Made by a program: the position numbers and the translations under genes. A DNA stretch of 64,000 nt from Pirellulales bacterium (GTDB lineage Bacteria; Planctomycetota; Planctomycetia; Pirellulales; JAICIG01), in assembly GCA_025927475.1 (NCBI GenBank), contig JAICLL010000001.1:107943-171942 (forward strand), in the 5' to 3' direction. This document shows, piece after piece, positions 45,267 through 53,589 of this stretch; within the stretch, counting starts at the first letter, position 1, and each line of letters begins with the position of its first letter. The notes beneath the pieces are model-generated. The model made no database searches, was not told the origin of the DNA, and worked only from the letters and a program-made list of their open reading frames with translations.

Positions 45267-48224
45267 ATGCGTACAGCAGCCTGCGTCTGCAGTTTCGTGC
45301 TTTTTTGCTGCCCAGTGGCAGGAATCGAGCCTGACTTCAGCGCAGAGCTGCCGCGGATTGCGCCGGCCGAGCCCGCCGAAGCGCTCAAAACTTTTCAGGT
45401 TCAAACGGGTTTTCAGATCGAGCTGGTCGCCGCCGAGCCGCTGGTCAACGACCCGGTGGCCGCGGCGTTCGACGAAGATGGCCGGCTGTTGGTGGTCGAA
45501 ATGCGTGGATATTCCGAGCAGCCCGACCAGCGGCTGAGCCGCGTCCGCTTGCTCGAAGACACCGACGCCGATGGCCGTTTTGACAAGAGCACCGTGTTTG
45601 TCGACGGGCTGTCGTGGCCCACGGCGGTGGCTTGCTACGACGGCGGCGTGTTTGTCGGCGACGCGCCGGATATCTGGTATTTCAAAGACACCGACGGCGA
45701 TGGCCAGGCCGACGAACGTCGCGTGGTCTTCACCGGCTTTGGCAAGTCGAACGTGCAGGGCCTGCTGAATTCGTTCGCCTGGGGACTCGACAACCGCATT
45801 CACGGCGCCACCAGCAGCGCCGGCGGGCAAGTTCGCCGCGGCGACCGCCCGAACGACGCGGCGGTCAATCTCAATGGCCGCGATTTTGCCTTCGATCCTC
45901 GTTCGCTCGAATTGTCGGCCACGAGCGGCGGCGCGCAGCACGGCATGTCGTTCGATGCCTGGGGCCGCAAGTTTGTCTGCTCGAACAGCGATCATCTTCA
46001 ACAGGTGATGTTTGAAGACCGCTATCTTGCCCGCAATCCCTACCTGAGCGCTCCGGGCGCTCGCGTGAGCATTGCCGCCGATGGACCGCAGGCCGAGGTT
46101 TTTCGCATCAGCCCGGTCGAACCGTGGCGGATTGTGCGCACCCGACTGCGTGTTTCGGGGGCAGCGCCGGGACCGATCGAAGGCGGGGGCCGCGCGGCGG
46201 GCTATTTCACCGGCGCCACCGGCGCGACGATTTACCGAGGCGACGCCTGGCCCACAACGGCACTCGAAACGGCCATCATCGGCGACGTGGGCAGCAACCT
46301 GGTGCATCGCAAGCGGCTGGAGCCAAACGGCCTGGAGTTTATCGCTCGCCGCATCGACGAACAAAGCGAGTTCGTCGCCTCGCGCGACATCTGGTTTCGC
46401 CCCGCCCAATTTCTCAATGCCCCCGACGGCACGCTGTATGTGCTCGACGTCTACCGCGAGGTGATTGAGCATCCCGCCAGCCTGCCGCCGGTCATCAAGC
46501 GACATCTCGATCTGACCAGCGGGCGTGACCGGGGTCGGATTTATCGGATCGCGCCCGAGGGATTGCAAGCGCGCCGGTCGCCGCCGAAGTTGAGCGCGTC
46601 AACGACGGAAGAATTGGTCGCGCTGCTGGGACACCCCAACGGCTGGCGCCGCGAAACCGCCTCCCGGTTGCTCTACGAGCGCCGCGATCCACAAGCGCCG
46701 GCCTTGCTCGAACGAATGGCGGCCGAATCGAAATCGCCGCTGGGGCGGCTGCACGCTCTTCACGCGTTGGCCGGGCTTTCGGCCCTCGCCGAAGCAACGT
46801 TGATCGACCGCTTGGCCGACGAGCATCCTGGCGTGCGCGAGCATGCGGTCAAACTGGCGGAAACGATGCTCGACAAGCCGCGCCTGGCTGCCGTCGTGGC
46901 AGCGATGACCGGCGATGACGATCTGCGGGTACGCTATCAGCTTGCTTTCACCCTTGGCGAATTGGAATCTCCCGAGCGGCTGGCGGCGCTCGCCAGGTTG
47001 GCTCGCCGCGACGCCGGCGATCGCTGGATGCGGTTGGCGATTCAAAGCTCTTTGGGCACTGGGGCTGACGAAGTTCTTGGCCAACTGTCCGGCGACGAAA
47101 CGTTTCGAAAGACTGCAAGCGGCCGTGCGTTCTTAGAAACGCTGGCGCGGCAAGTGGGGCTGGCCAATCGAGCGGACGAGGTTCGCGTAGCTTTGAAGAC
47201 GATCGATGGCCTGGCCAAAGACGATTCGTCGGCGACTGCGGCGGTGGTGCGGGGTTTGGCCGCGGGCGCTGCGCAGCGCGGGGCCAAGCTGAGCGACCTG
47301 CTGGCCGCCGATCCCCAAAGTCGCGCCAAAGAAATTCTCGCCTCGCTGTTGGCCGCCGCGCGGGCGACCGCCGCGGATGATGAACAGCCGGTTGCCGCGC
47401 GCGTCGAGGCAATCGCCATGCTGCCGCTGGGACCGTTTGGCGACGCGGCGGAGATCGCCACGGGTCTGCTGAATCACCGGCAGCCGCAGGGCGTGCAAAG
47501 CGCCGCGCTGCAGATGCTAAAAAAGTTTGACGATCGGTCGATCGCCCGGCGGGTGCTGAGCGCCTGGCCGCATTTCAGTCCGCCGCTGCGTGCGGCGGCC
47601 ACTGAGTTGCTGTTTGCACGGCCCGCCTGGACCAGCGCCCTGCTGGATGCCATCGATCAGGACGTGGTGCATGCCGTCGACATTGATCCGGCGCGGTTCA
47701 AGCAACTTGCCGTCCGCGGCGAACCCGCCACCCGGCGGCGTGCTCAGCAACTGTTGGCGTCGTTGCAGCTTGGCCGTCGCGGGGACGTGGTTGACCAATA
47801 CCGCGACGTGCTCGCGCTGCGGGGCGACGCCGAGCGAGGCAAAGCGGCGTTTAAAAAAGTATGCGCCGCCTGCCACCGCGTCGGCGATTTGGGGCACGAG
47901 ATCGGTCCGAACCTGGCGACGGTGAAAAACCGCGGCGCCGAGGCCATTCTGGTCAACGTGCTCGACCCGAACCGCGAGGTGAACCCTCAGTTCATCAACT
48001 ATGTGGCCATCACCGACGATGGCCGCACACTTACCGGCATGGTCGCGGCCGAAACGGCCACCAGCGTCACCTTGCGCCGGGCCGAAGGCGCCAGCGACAC
48101 ACTGCTGCGCGGCAACCTCGACGAGCTGCAAAGCACCGGCCTGTCGCTCATGCCCGAAGGCATCGAAAAGGACCTTCATAAGCAAGACCTGGCCGACCTG
48201 ATTGAGTTTTTGCTTAAAGAATAG
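45267..48224 (+). CDS. PVC-type membrane-bound dehydrogenase: propeller, HEAT repeats, haem c domain
   Basis: 985 residues. After a signal peptide ([19 protein letters not shown]) comes a propeller domain ([54 protein letters not shown]). A HEAT-like helical region follows (about 450-840; [20 protein letters not shown]), and a C-terminal haem c domain with CAACHRVGD near 870 and a terminal [11 protein letters not shown]. This is the 'PVC-type' architecture restricted to Planctomycetes, Verrucomicrobia and relatives. The substrate is unknown; a sugar or polyol dehydrogenase is the usual guess. Confidence 0.9.
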   Translation: MRTAACVCSFVLFCCPVAGIEPDFSAELPRIAPAEPAEALKTFQVQTGFQIELVAAEPLVNDPVAAAFDEDGRLLVVEMRGYSEQPDQRLSRVRLLEDTDADGRFDKSTVFVDGLSWPTAVACYDGGVFVGDAPDIWYFKDTDGDGQADERRVVFTGFGKSNVQGLLNSFAWGLDNRIHGATSSAGGQVRRGDRPNDAAVNLNGRDFAFDPRSLELSATSGGAQHGMSFDAWGRKFVCSNSDHLQQVMFEDRYLARNPYLSAPGARVSIAADGPQAEVFRISPVEPWRIVRTRLRVSGAAPGPIEGGGRAAGYFTGATGATIYRGDAWPTTALETAIIGDVGSNLVHRKRLEPNGLEFIARRIDEQSEFVASRDIWFRPAQFLNAPDGTLYVLDVYREVIEHPASLPPVIKRHLDLTSGRDRGRIYRIAPEGLQARRSPPKLSASTTEELVALLGHPNGWRRETASRLLYERRDPQAPALLERMAAESKSPLGRLHALHALAGLSALAEATLIDRLADEHPGVREHAVKLAETMLDKPRLAAVVAAMTGDDDLRVRYQLAFTLGELESPERLAALARLARRDAGDRWMRLAIQSSLGTGADEVLGQLSGDETFRKTASGRAFLETLARQVGLANRADEVRVALKTIDGLAKDDSSATAAVVRGLAAGAAQRGAKLSDLLAADPQSRAKEILASLLAAARATAADDEQPVAARVEAIAMLPLGPFGDAAEIATGLLNHRQPQGVQSAALQMLKKFDDRSIARRVLSAWPHFSPPLRAAATELLFARPAWTSALLDAIDQDVVHAVDIDPARFKQLAVRGEPATRRRAQQLLASLQLGRRGDVVDQYRDVLALRGDAERGKAAFKKVCAACHRVGDLGHEIGPNLATVKNRGAEAILVNVLDPNREVNPQFINYVAITDDGRTLTGMVAAETATSVTLRRAEGASDTLLRGNLDELQSTGLSLMPEGIEKDLHKQDLADLIEFLLKE

Positions 48225-48292
48225 GAGCGAGGTGGCTGAATTGCCGCCGGTGGGTTAAGATGGAGTTTTGCGCTCCGGCGGCGGCAGCAGCG

Positions 48293-49726
48293 ATGCCCGA
48301 CGATTTGCAACAGTACGACAACCCGCTCATTTCCCGCTATGCTTCGGCCGAGATGAGCCGGCTGTGGAGTCCGGATCGCAAATTTCGCACCTGGCGGCGG
48401 CTGTGGGTGGCTTTGGCCGAAGCCCAGGCGGAACTGGGGCTGCCGATCCGCGCCGAGCAACTGAGCGACTTGCGTGCGGCGGCCGACCATGTCGATTTTG
48501 CCGCTGCGGCCCGCTACGAAAAGCGGCTTCGCCACGACGTGATGGCCCACGTGCACGCCTATGGCGATGCGTGTCCGGCGGCGCGGGGCGTCATTCACTG
48601 GGGCGCCACCAGTTGCTATGTGACCGACAATACCGATCTGCTGCTGATCCGCGAATCGCTCGGGCTGGTGGCGGTGCGCCTCGCGCGGGTCATCGACCGG
48701 CTGGGCCGGTTTGCCGCCGAGCATCGCGCGTTGGCCTGTCTGGGCTTCACGCATTTTCAGCCCGCCCAGCCGACGACCGTGGGCAAGCGGGCTTGCCTGT
48801 GGATCTACGACCTTGCCGAAGACTTGGACGAGATCGAGCGGCGGATCGCCAAGCTGAAGGCGCGCGGCGTCAAAGGCACCACCGGCACGCAGGCCAGCTT
48901 TCTGGAGCTGTTTGACGGCGATCATGCGCGAGTCCGGCAGCTCGAAGAATTGGTCAGCCGCAAAATCGGCTTTGAGGCCGCCTATCCAGTGACCGGCCAG
49001 ACCTATTCGCGCAAGGTCGATGCGCAGGTGATGGCCGCGTTGTCGGGCGTGGCCCAAAGCGCCCACAAAGCGGCCACCGATCTGCGGCTGCTGCAAAGCA
49101 TGAAGGAGATCGAAGAGCCGTTCGAAGCGGAGCAGATCGGCTCATCGGCGATGGCCTACAAGCGCAATCCGATGCGGGCCGAGCGCATCTGCGGGCTGGC
49201 CCGGTTTGTCGTCAGTCTCGAGTCGAGCGCCGCCCAGACGCTGGCGGTTCAGTGGCTCGAACGTACGCTCGACGACAGTGCCAACCGCCGCTTGACGCTG
49301 CCGCAAGCTTTTCTGGCAACCGATGCATTGCTGATTCTCTATCAAAACATCGCCGCCGGGCTGGTGGTTTATCCGCAAGTCATCGCCCGGCATTTGCAGG
49401 CCGAATTGCCGCTGATGGCAAGCGAAAACATTTTGATGTCGGCGGTGGCCGGGGGCGGCGATCGGCAAGACTTGCACGAGCGCATTCGTCGGCACAGCCT
49501 GGCGGCGGCGGCTGAGGTGAAACAGCATGGCCGGGCGAACGACCTGGTCGAGCGACTCAAGGCCGATCCGGCGTTTGCCGCGGTGGATTGGTCGGCCGCA
49601 CTCGATCCGGCCCGCTTCGTGGGCCGCGCGCCCGAGCAAGTCGATGAGTTTCTCGCGGAGGTCGTCGCGCCGATTCGGACCAGGTACTCCGCACAACTGG
49701 CCGGCGACGCGGAACTCAGGGTATGA
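48293..49726 (+). CDS. purB: adenylosuccinate lyase
   Basis: A 477-residue fumarase/aspartase-superfamily enzyme that cleaves SAICAR and adenylosuccinate in purine synthesis. Motifs: [18 protein letters not shown] at the N-terminus, [23 protein letters not shown] with the catalytic His, and the signature [15 protein letters not shown] with the flexible-loop serine. The GAMAYKRNP form suits PurB rather than aspartase. The ATG at 48293 is preferred; an upstream ATG at 48260 would add 11 Ala-rich residues. Confidence 0.93.
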   Translation: MPDDLQQYDNPLISRYASAEMSRLWSPDRKFRTWRRLWVALAEAQAELGLPIRAEQLSDLRAAADHVDFAAAARYEKRLRHDVMAHVHAYGDACPAARGVIHWGATSCYVTDNTDLLLIRESLGLVAVRLARVIDRLGRFAAEHRALACLGFTHFQPAQPTTVGKRACLWIYDLAEDLDEIERRIAKLKARGVKGTTGTQASFLELFDGDHARVRQLEELVSRKIGFEAAYPVTGQTYSRKVDAQVMAALSGVAQSAHKAATDLRLLQSMKEIEEPFEAEQIGSSAMAYKRNPMRAERICGLARFVVSLESSAAQTLAVQWLERTLDDSANRRLTLPQAFLATDALLILYQNIAAGLVVYPQVIARHLQAELPLMASENILMSAVAGGGDRQDLHERIRRHSLAAAAEVKQHGRANDLVERLKADPAFAAVDWSAALDPARFVGRAPEQVDEFLAEVVAPIRTRYSAQLAGDAELRV

Positions 49727-49792
49727 GCGTGCCTTGCGAATTGCCGAGTCGGCCGAAATAATAAGCGTGGCCGCGGTCGGTTTCACGTTTCT

Positions 49793-49865
49793 GGGCCCGT
49801 AGCTCAGCGGTTAGAGCTGGGGACTCATAATCCCTAGGTCGGGGGTTCGATTCCCTCCGGGCCTA
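49793..49865 (+). tRNA. tRNA with CAU anticodon (elongator Met or Ile2)
   Basis: A 73-base cloverleaf: acceptor GGGCCCG pairs with CGGGCCU (G1-U72 wobble at the end), D-stem GCUC/GAGC, anticodon stem GGGGA/UCCCU with loop CUCAUAA, variable AGGUC, and T-arm GGGGG UUCGAUU CCCUC. The discriminator is A73 and CCA is not encoded. The CAU anticodon fits elongator Met or lysidine-modified Ile2. The absence of a C1-A72 mismatch argues against initiator tRNA. The last 3 bases overlap the stop of the opposite-strand membrane-protein gene. Confidence 0.93.
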
Positions 49866-50363
49866 TTTGTTGCGTTCGGCGGAGCGGGGAAACAGGATCG
49901 CAAGCTTCTGCTCGACGGCGTCCATCACTAAAAAGACGCCCGCCACCACCCCGCCGGCCAAATAGCCGGCCGCCGCGCCGAAGGGGACCGCGCACACCAG
50001 TCCAGCAAGCCAAGTATGCGGGTCATCAAAACCGAACGACATTGCAAAGGCGAACATCGCCAGCGGCAGCCCGATGGCTCCGGTGACCACCGAGGCTTCG
50101 CGCGGTCGTTTCGCCCCGAACAGCAGCATCTGCCCGAGCCCGACCAGCGAAATGAAGGCCAAGATCCACGCCGTCGCGCCGGGAGGCCATCCTGCCAACC
50201 GCAAGACGGCTAACAGCATGCCGTAGGCGGTCGTGACGATGAGCATCGTGCCGACGCCAAAACGCCGCGGCACGCCATAGGGTTCGTGGTGGCGGAAAGG
50301 CGTGGCCGGCTCGGCCAGTTCGGCCAAGATGATCTCGTTATCAGGGCGCTGATCCATCGTCAT
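49863..50363 (-). CDS. hypothetical four-helix membrane protein
   Basis: About 166 residues with four hydrophobic segments (VGTMLIVTTAYGMLLAVL, AWILAFISLVGLGQMLLFG, VVTGAIGLPLAMFAFAMSFG, LAGLVCAVPFGAAAGYLAGG) and a short C-terminal tail ending ERNK. No transport or enzyme motif is recognised. The first-helix pattern resembles planctomycete 'FGVGTMLIVTT' membrane anchors. The stop codon lies within the opposite-strand tRNA end. ATG 50363 is chosen; a start at 50423 is less likely. Confidence 0.7.
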   Translation of the reverse strand: MTMDQRPDNEIILAELAEPATPFRHHEPYGVPRRFGVGTMLIVTTAYGMLLAVLRLAGWPPGATAWILAFISLVGLGQMLLFGAKRPREASVVTGAIGLPLAMFAFAMSFGFDDPHTWLAGLVCAVPFGAAAGYLAGGVVAGVFLVMDAVEQKLAILFPRSAERNK

Positions 50364-50552
50364 TCGGCGTTTTGACTGGCAGTGTACCGCGCCGACCGGC
50401 CAACGTAATCTGCCGCGGCCCACCCAGCGTTCTGTTCCGACAAAAACTGGTCTCGGCTTGCGGTGCCCTGCGGCGATAGAATCAGCGCGACTCGCCAGAT
50501 GCCGCCACGGCGGAAAACGTGCTTTCCGAGTTAGCCGACCAATTCGCTAAAT

Positions 50553-52055
50553 ATGCCCGCCCCTCGCCGCATCTTGGCGTTCGCCGTGTTGACGCTATTG
50601 GCGCTTGGCCTGCGGCTGACCGCGGTGGCCGTTCTGGTGGGCCGGCAAGACGGCGCCGCGGTGAGCTATGAACATGGCGAAATCGCTAAAAACCTGCTGG
50701 CCGGGCGGGGCTTCACCGTCACCTTTCTGGGCACCAGCGGTCCCACCTCGCAACAGGCGCCGTTCTATCCGGCGTTGCTGGCCGCCAGTTGCCGGCTGTT
50801 TGGCTCCGATCCCACGCGGTGCGCGGCCGCAGTCGCCTGCCTTCAAGCGGTGGTCGGCACCGGCCTGGCGCTGTGTGTTGCCTGGCTTGGTTGGTCGCTG
50901 CTGCCGCAATGGCCCACCGTGGGTTGGGTGGGCGGCGTGTTGGCGGCAATTCACCCGGTGCATATTTATATGGTCACCCAATTGCAGGTGGCCGTGTGGG
51001 CCGCGGCTTTGCTAACCGGCTTGCTGGCTTGGGTGGCGTCGCCGCGCGGCCGCCACACCTGGAGCAAGGCCATCACGCTCGGGCTGTTGGCCGGCTGGCT
51101 GCTGATGGTGGAGCCGATTCTGTCGCTGGCGTTACCGATCGTGGCCGTGATGTTTTGGCGACGCGACCGCGATATGGTGGTGGCCGACGGTTGGTGGAAC
51201 AGTTGTTGGGCGCGGAGCGCTCGAATCGGTCGATTGGCGGTGATGGCTTTGGTCGCCACGCTGGTGATTGCTCCTTGGCTGTACCGCAATTACCAGGTGC
51301 ACGGCGAGCCGGTGTTTATCAAATCGACTTTTGGATATGCCCTCTGGCAAGGCAACAACCCGGCAAGCTGGGGCACCGACAAGATTCCGAAAAGTTCGGT
51401 CGAGCCGCTCCGCCTGGCCCACAACGGCACGTTGGCCGATCGCCACCGCGCGCTGTGGGAGGCGCGCCGCGAAACGCTGTACATCGACGATGTACTATTG
51501 AAGCCCACCGGCTATCGCGAGTTTGCGGGGCTGAGTGAGCCCGCCCGCTCGCGGCTGCTAGGCAAACGGGCCTGGAACTTTATTTGCCGGCAGCCGGCGG
51601 CTTACGCCCGGCTCGGTCTGCGGCGGCTGCGCTACTTCCTGCTGTTCGACGAAACCAATCCCAAGGCCGCCGACCCGCTCTACCGCATTACCACGGTGAG
51701 CTGGCTGGTGCTGTCGTTTGTCGGGCTATTGGTCCTTGCGCCGCGTTGGCGGACGATGTGGCCGACCGTGGCGATCTTCGATGTGGTGACGGCTTTTCAT
51801 ATGCTGACAATTACCTCGGCGCGGTTTCGGATTCCCATCGAGCCTCTCTCGCTGGTCTGGGCGGCCGCGGCGCTGGCGCCGTTGATCGATCGGCGGCCGC
51901 GCTTGCGGTGGCGAGCCCGCGAGAAGCCCCAGACCATCGCATCGCCGGCGGGCCTGCGCATCGACCAAGCGCATGGATCGCTCAGTCCCCATCGGCCGTC
52001 GATGCAGATGGCAGAACTGGGCAAGAGGCTTGCCAGCCGCGGAAAGATCCGTTGA
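50553..52055 (+). CDS. GT39/ArnT-like membrane glycosyltransferase
   Basis: A 500-residue protein with about ten hydrophobic helices. The region after helix 1, SYEHGEIAKNLLAGRGFTVT, and QQAPFYPALLAA match the first loop of the PMT/ArnT (GT39) superfamily, whose acidic residue (here in YEHGE) is usually catalytic. These enzymes move sugars from polyprenyl phosphate to lipids or proteins outside the membrane. The acceptor is unknown. It may share a sugar donor with the GT2/GT87 genes. Confidence 0.82.
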   Translation: MPAPRRILAFAVLTLLALGLRLTAVAVLVGRQDGAAVSYEHGEIAKNLLAGRGFTVTFLGTSGPTSQQAPFYPALLAASCRLFGSDPTRCAAAVACLQAVVGTGLALCVAWLGWSLLPQWPTVGWVGGVLAAIHPVHIYMVTQLQVAVWAAALLTGLLAWVASPRGRHTWSKAITLGLLAGWLLMVEPILSLALPIVAVMFWRRDRDMVVADGWWNSCWARSARIGRLAVMALVATLVIAPWLYRNYQVHGEPVFIKSTFGYALWQGNNPASWGTDKIPKSSVEPLRLAHNGTLADRHRALWEARRETLYIDDVLLKPTGYREFAGLSEPARSRLLGKRAWNFICRQPAAYARLGLRRLRYFLLFDETNPKAADPLYRITTVSWLVLSFVGLLVLAPRWRTMWPTVAIFDVVTAFHMLTITSARFRIPIEPLSLVWAAAALAPLIDRRPRLRWRAREKPQTIASPAGLRIDQAHGSLSPHRPSMQMAELGKRLASRGKIR

Positions 52056-52074
52056 CGGGTCGAAGGGAGCGTCA

Positions 52075-52262
52075 GGGTGCCACGACATCCGCCGCGGCGC
52101 GACAGGCGGGGCGATTCGAACAAGCGCGGCCCCGCGACCGACGCCATGCGGACTTGCCTACCGGCGCGACTTTCGAGCCGGCGCCGCACGGTGTCCGCCG
52201 CGGCAAATGGCGCCGAGCACCGGCGCAATGCGTATCGCGCCGCGGCGGATGCCGTAGCACCC
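52075..52262. repeat. 188-bp element with 28-bp inverted ends (MITE-like)
   Basis: Bases 52075-52102 and 52235-52262 are inverted copies, matching at 26 of 28 positions, with a perfect 17-base block (52086-52102/52235-52251; ATCCGCCGCGGCGCGA in its core). The internal 132 bases code for nothing recognised. No convincing target-site duplication is visible. It sits just after the GT39-like gene and upstream of the pstS promoter. Confidence 0.6.
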
Positions 52263-52409
52263 AGAGTGATTTCGAGCCTCAAGGCAATGCCCGCCCCTTT
52301 CTGGCCCCGCCCTAACACAATCCTAACAATCGGCCGGTATCGTGCTGATTGAGGAATCGTAGTCGGGCAAGGACACCAGAACAGTTGCATTGGCACCAAT
52401 CGGCATTTC
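52263..52409. promoter_or_regulatory. pstS upstream region
   Basis: The rest of the 354-base gap before pstS. It contains the candidate Pho box below. No other element was recognised. Confidence 0.4.
52311..52343 (+). promoter_or_regulatory. candidate Pho box and -10 for pstS
   Basis: Two exact 7-base direct repeats CCTAACA (52311-52317, 52322-52328) are separated by 4 bases, giving the 11-base period of PhoB/PhoP boxes. TATCGT (52338-52343) follows after 9 bases as a possible -10. The pstS ATG is 66 bases further. The 7+4+7 geometry is that of enterobacterial Pho boxes, although the half-site sequence differs (CTGTCAT there). Confidence 0.5.
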
Positions 52410-53573
52410 ATGGCGAACGCAGGCCAGACGCTCATCCTTAGCTTGACAGTCGGTCTCGTCGCGAATGGCTGTTCACGACCGGCCTCGTATTCGGAAACGC
52501 CAGGTTCCAGTTCGGCACCCGGCGAGTCGGCCACTCCAATTCGTGCCGCCGCCGAGCCTTTGAGGCGTTCCTCAAACAACGGTGAGGCCGCGGCTTCGAT
52601 CATCGCGCTCGATCCGGCGTTGCCCGCCTATGAGCCGACCGAAGGTGTCTCGGGCACTATCAAGAGCATCGGCTCCGACTCGATGAATAATCTGATGACC
52701 TTCTGGACGCAGGGCTTTCGCGAGTTTTATCCCAACGTTCCGGTGGAGGTCGAAGGCAAAGGATCGTCGACAGCGCCGCCCGCCTTGATTGCCGGCACCG
52801 CCAATTTCGGCCCGATGAGCCGCGAAATGAAAAGCAAAGAGATCGATGCCTTCGAGACTCAATATGGCTACCGCCCCACGGAGCTGCCGACGGCCATCGA
52901 CATGCTGGCCGTCTATGTTCACAAGGACAACCCGATCGCCGGCCTGACGCTTCAGCAGCTCGACGCCATGTTTTCGAAAAATCGCAAGCAGGGTTTTCCG
53001 CACGAGCTTCGCACCTGGGGAGAACTCGGGCTGCGGGGAAAATGGGCCTCGCTGCCAATCAACCTTTATGGCCGCAACTCGGCTTCCGGAACCTATGGCT
53101 ATTTCAAAGAACACGCCTTGGCCAACGGCGATTACAAAGACTCCGTGAAGCAATTGGCCGGCAGCGCGACGGTGGTGCAGTCGATCGCGCGGAATCCGGG
53201 TGGAATTGGCTACAGCGGCATCGGCTATCTAACGGCCGACGTGCGCGCCGTGCCGCTGGCCGACGATGCCATCGAAGAGTTCATTCCCGCCGAGCCAATC
53301 AACGGCTACAGCGGCGAATATCCGCTGAGCCGATTTTTATACGTGTACATCAACTATGAGCCGGGCGATGAACTGGATCCGCTTCGCCGCGAGTTCGTGC
53401 GTTATCTGTTCAGCCGCGATGGCCAGCGACAAGTAATCAAAGACGGCTATTTGCCGCTGAAAGGCAAAACGGCCGCCGCGGCCTTGAAATCAGTCGGCAT
53501 TGAATCGACAAGCGGTCTTTCACTCCGCGGAAACTCAACGTTCGCGGAGCGAAAGTCAACAAGACGACCGTAG
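52410..53573 (+). CDS. pstS: phosphate-binding protein PstS (lipoprotein)
   Basis: 387 residues. It has a lipobox-type signal (LILSLTVGLVANGC) and the PstS fold: IKSIGSDSMNNLMTFW, VEGKGSSTAPPALIAG, GTANFGPMSRE, YGRNSASGTYGYF and NPGGIGYSGIGY. It binds phosphate outside the membrane for PstCAB. It is the first gene of the pst operon, 16 bases before the pstC ATG. The last 20 or so residues (from GLSLRGNSTFAERK) are encoded by a palindromic repeat of family B, and other PstS proteins end near 'YLPLKG', so the tail appears repeat-derived. Candidate Pho box upstream. Confidence 0.93.
   Translation: MANAGQTLILSLTVGLVANGCSRPASYSETPGSSSAPGESATPIRAAAEPLRRSSNNGEAAASIIALDPALPAYEPTEGVSGTIKSIGSDSMNNLMTFWTQGFREFYPNVPVEVEGKGSSTAPPALIAGTANFGPMSREMKSKEIDAFETQYGYRPTELPTAIDMLAVYVHKDNPIAGLTLQQLDAMFSKNRKQGFPHELRTWGELGLRGKWASLPINLYGRNSASGTYGYFKEHALANGDYKDSVKQLAGSATVVQSIARNPGGIGYSGIGYLTADVRAVPLADDAIEEFIPAEPINGYSGEYPLSRFLYVYINYEPGDELDPLRREFVRYLFSRDGQRQVIKDGYLPLKGKTAAAALKSVGIESTSGLSLRGNSTFAERKSTRRP
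53517..53566. repeat. palindromic repeat family B, copy 2 (in pstS 3' end)
   Basis: CTTTCACTCCGCGGAAAC and GTTCGCGGAGCGAAAG form an imperfect hairpin. The sequence matches the arms of the element at 60948-60999. It overlaps the last codons of pstS, just before pstC, where a hairpin could shield upstream mRNA. Confidence 0.7.
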
Positions 53574-53589
53574 CCAAACGACCATCAAC

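Noticed and set aside
45261..46568. A 435-codon minus-strand open frame over the PVC dehydrogenase gene
   Set aside because: Antisense to a protein with signal peptide, propeller and haem c motif. No start signal or domain.
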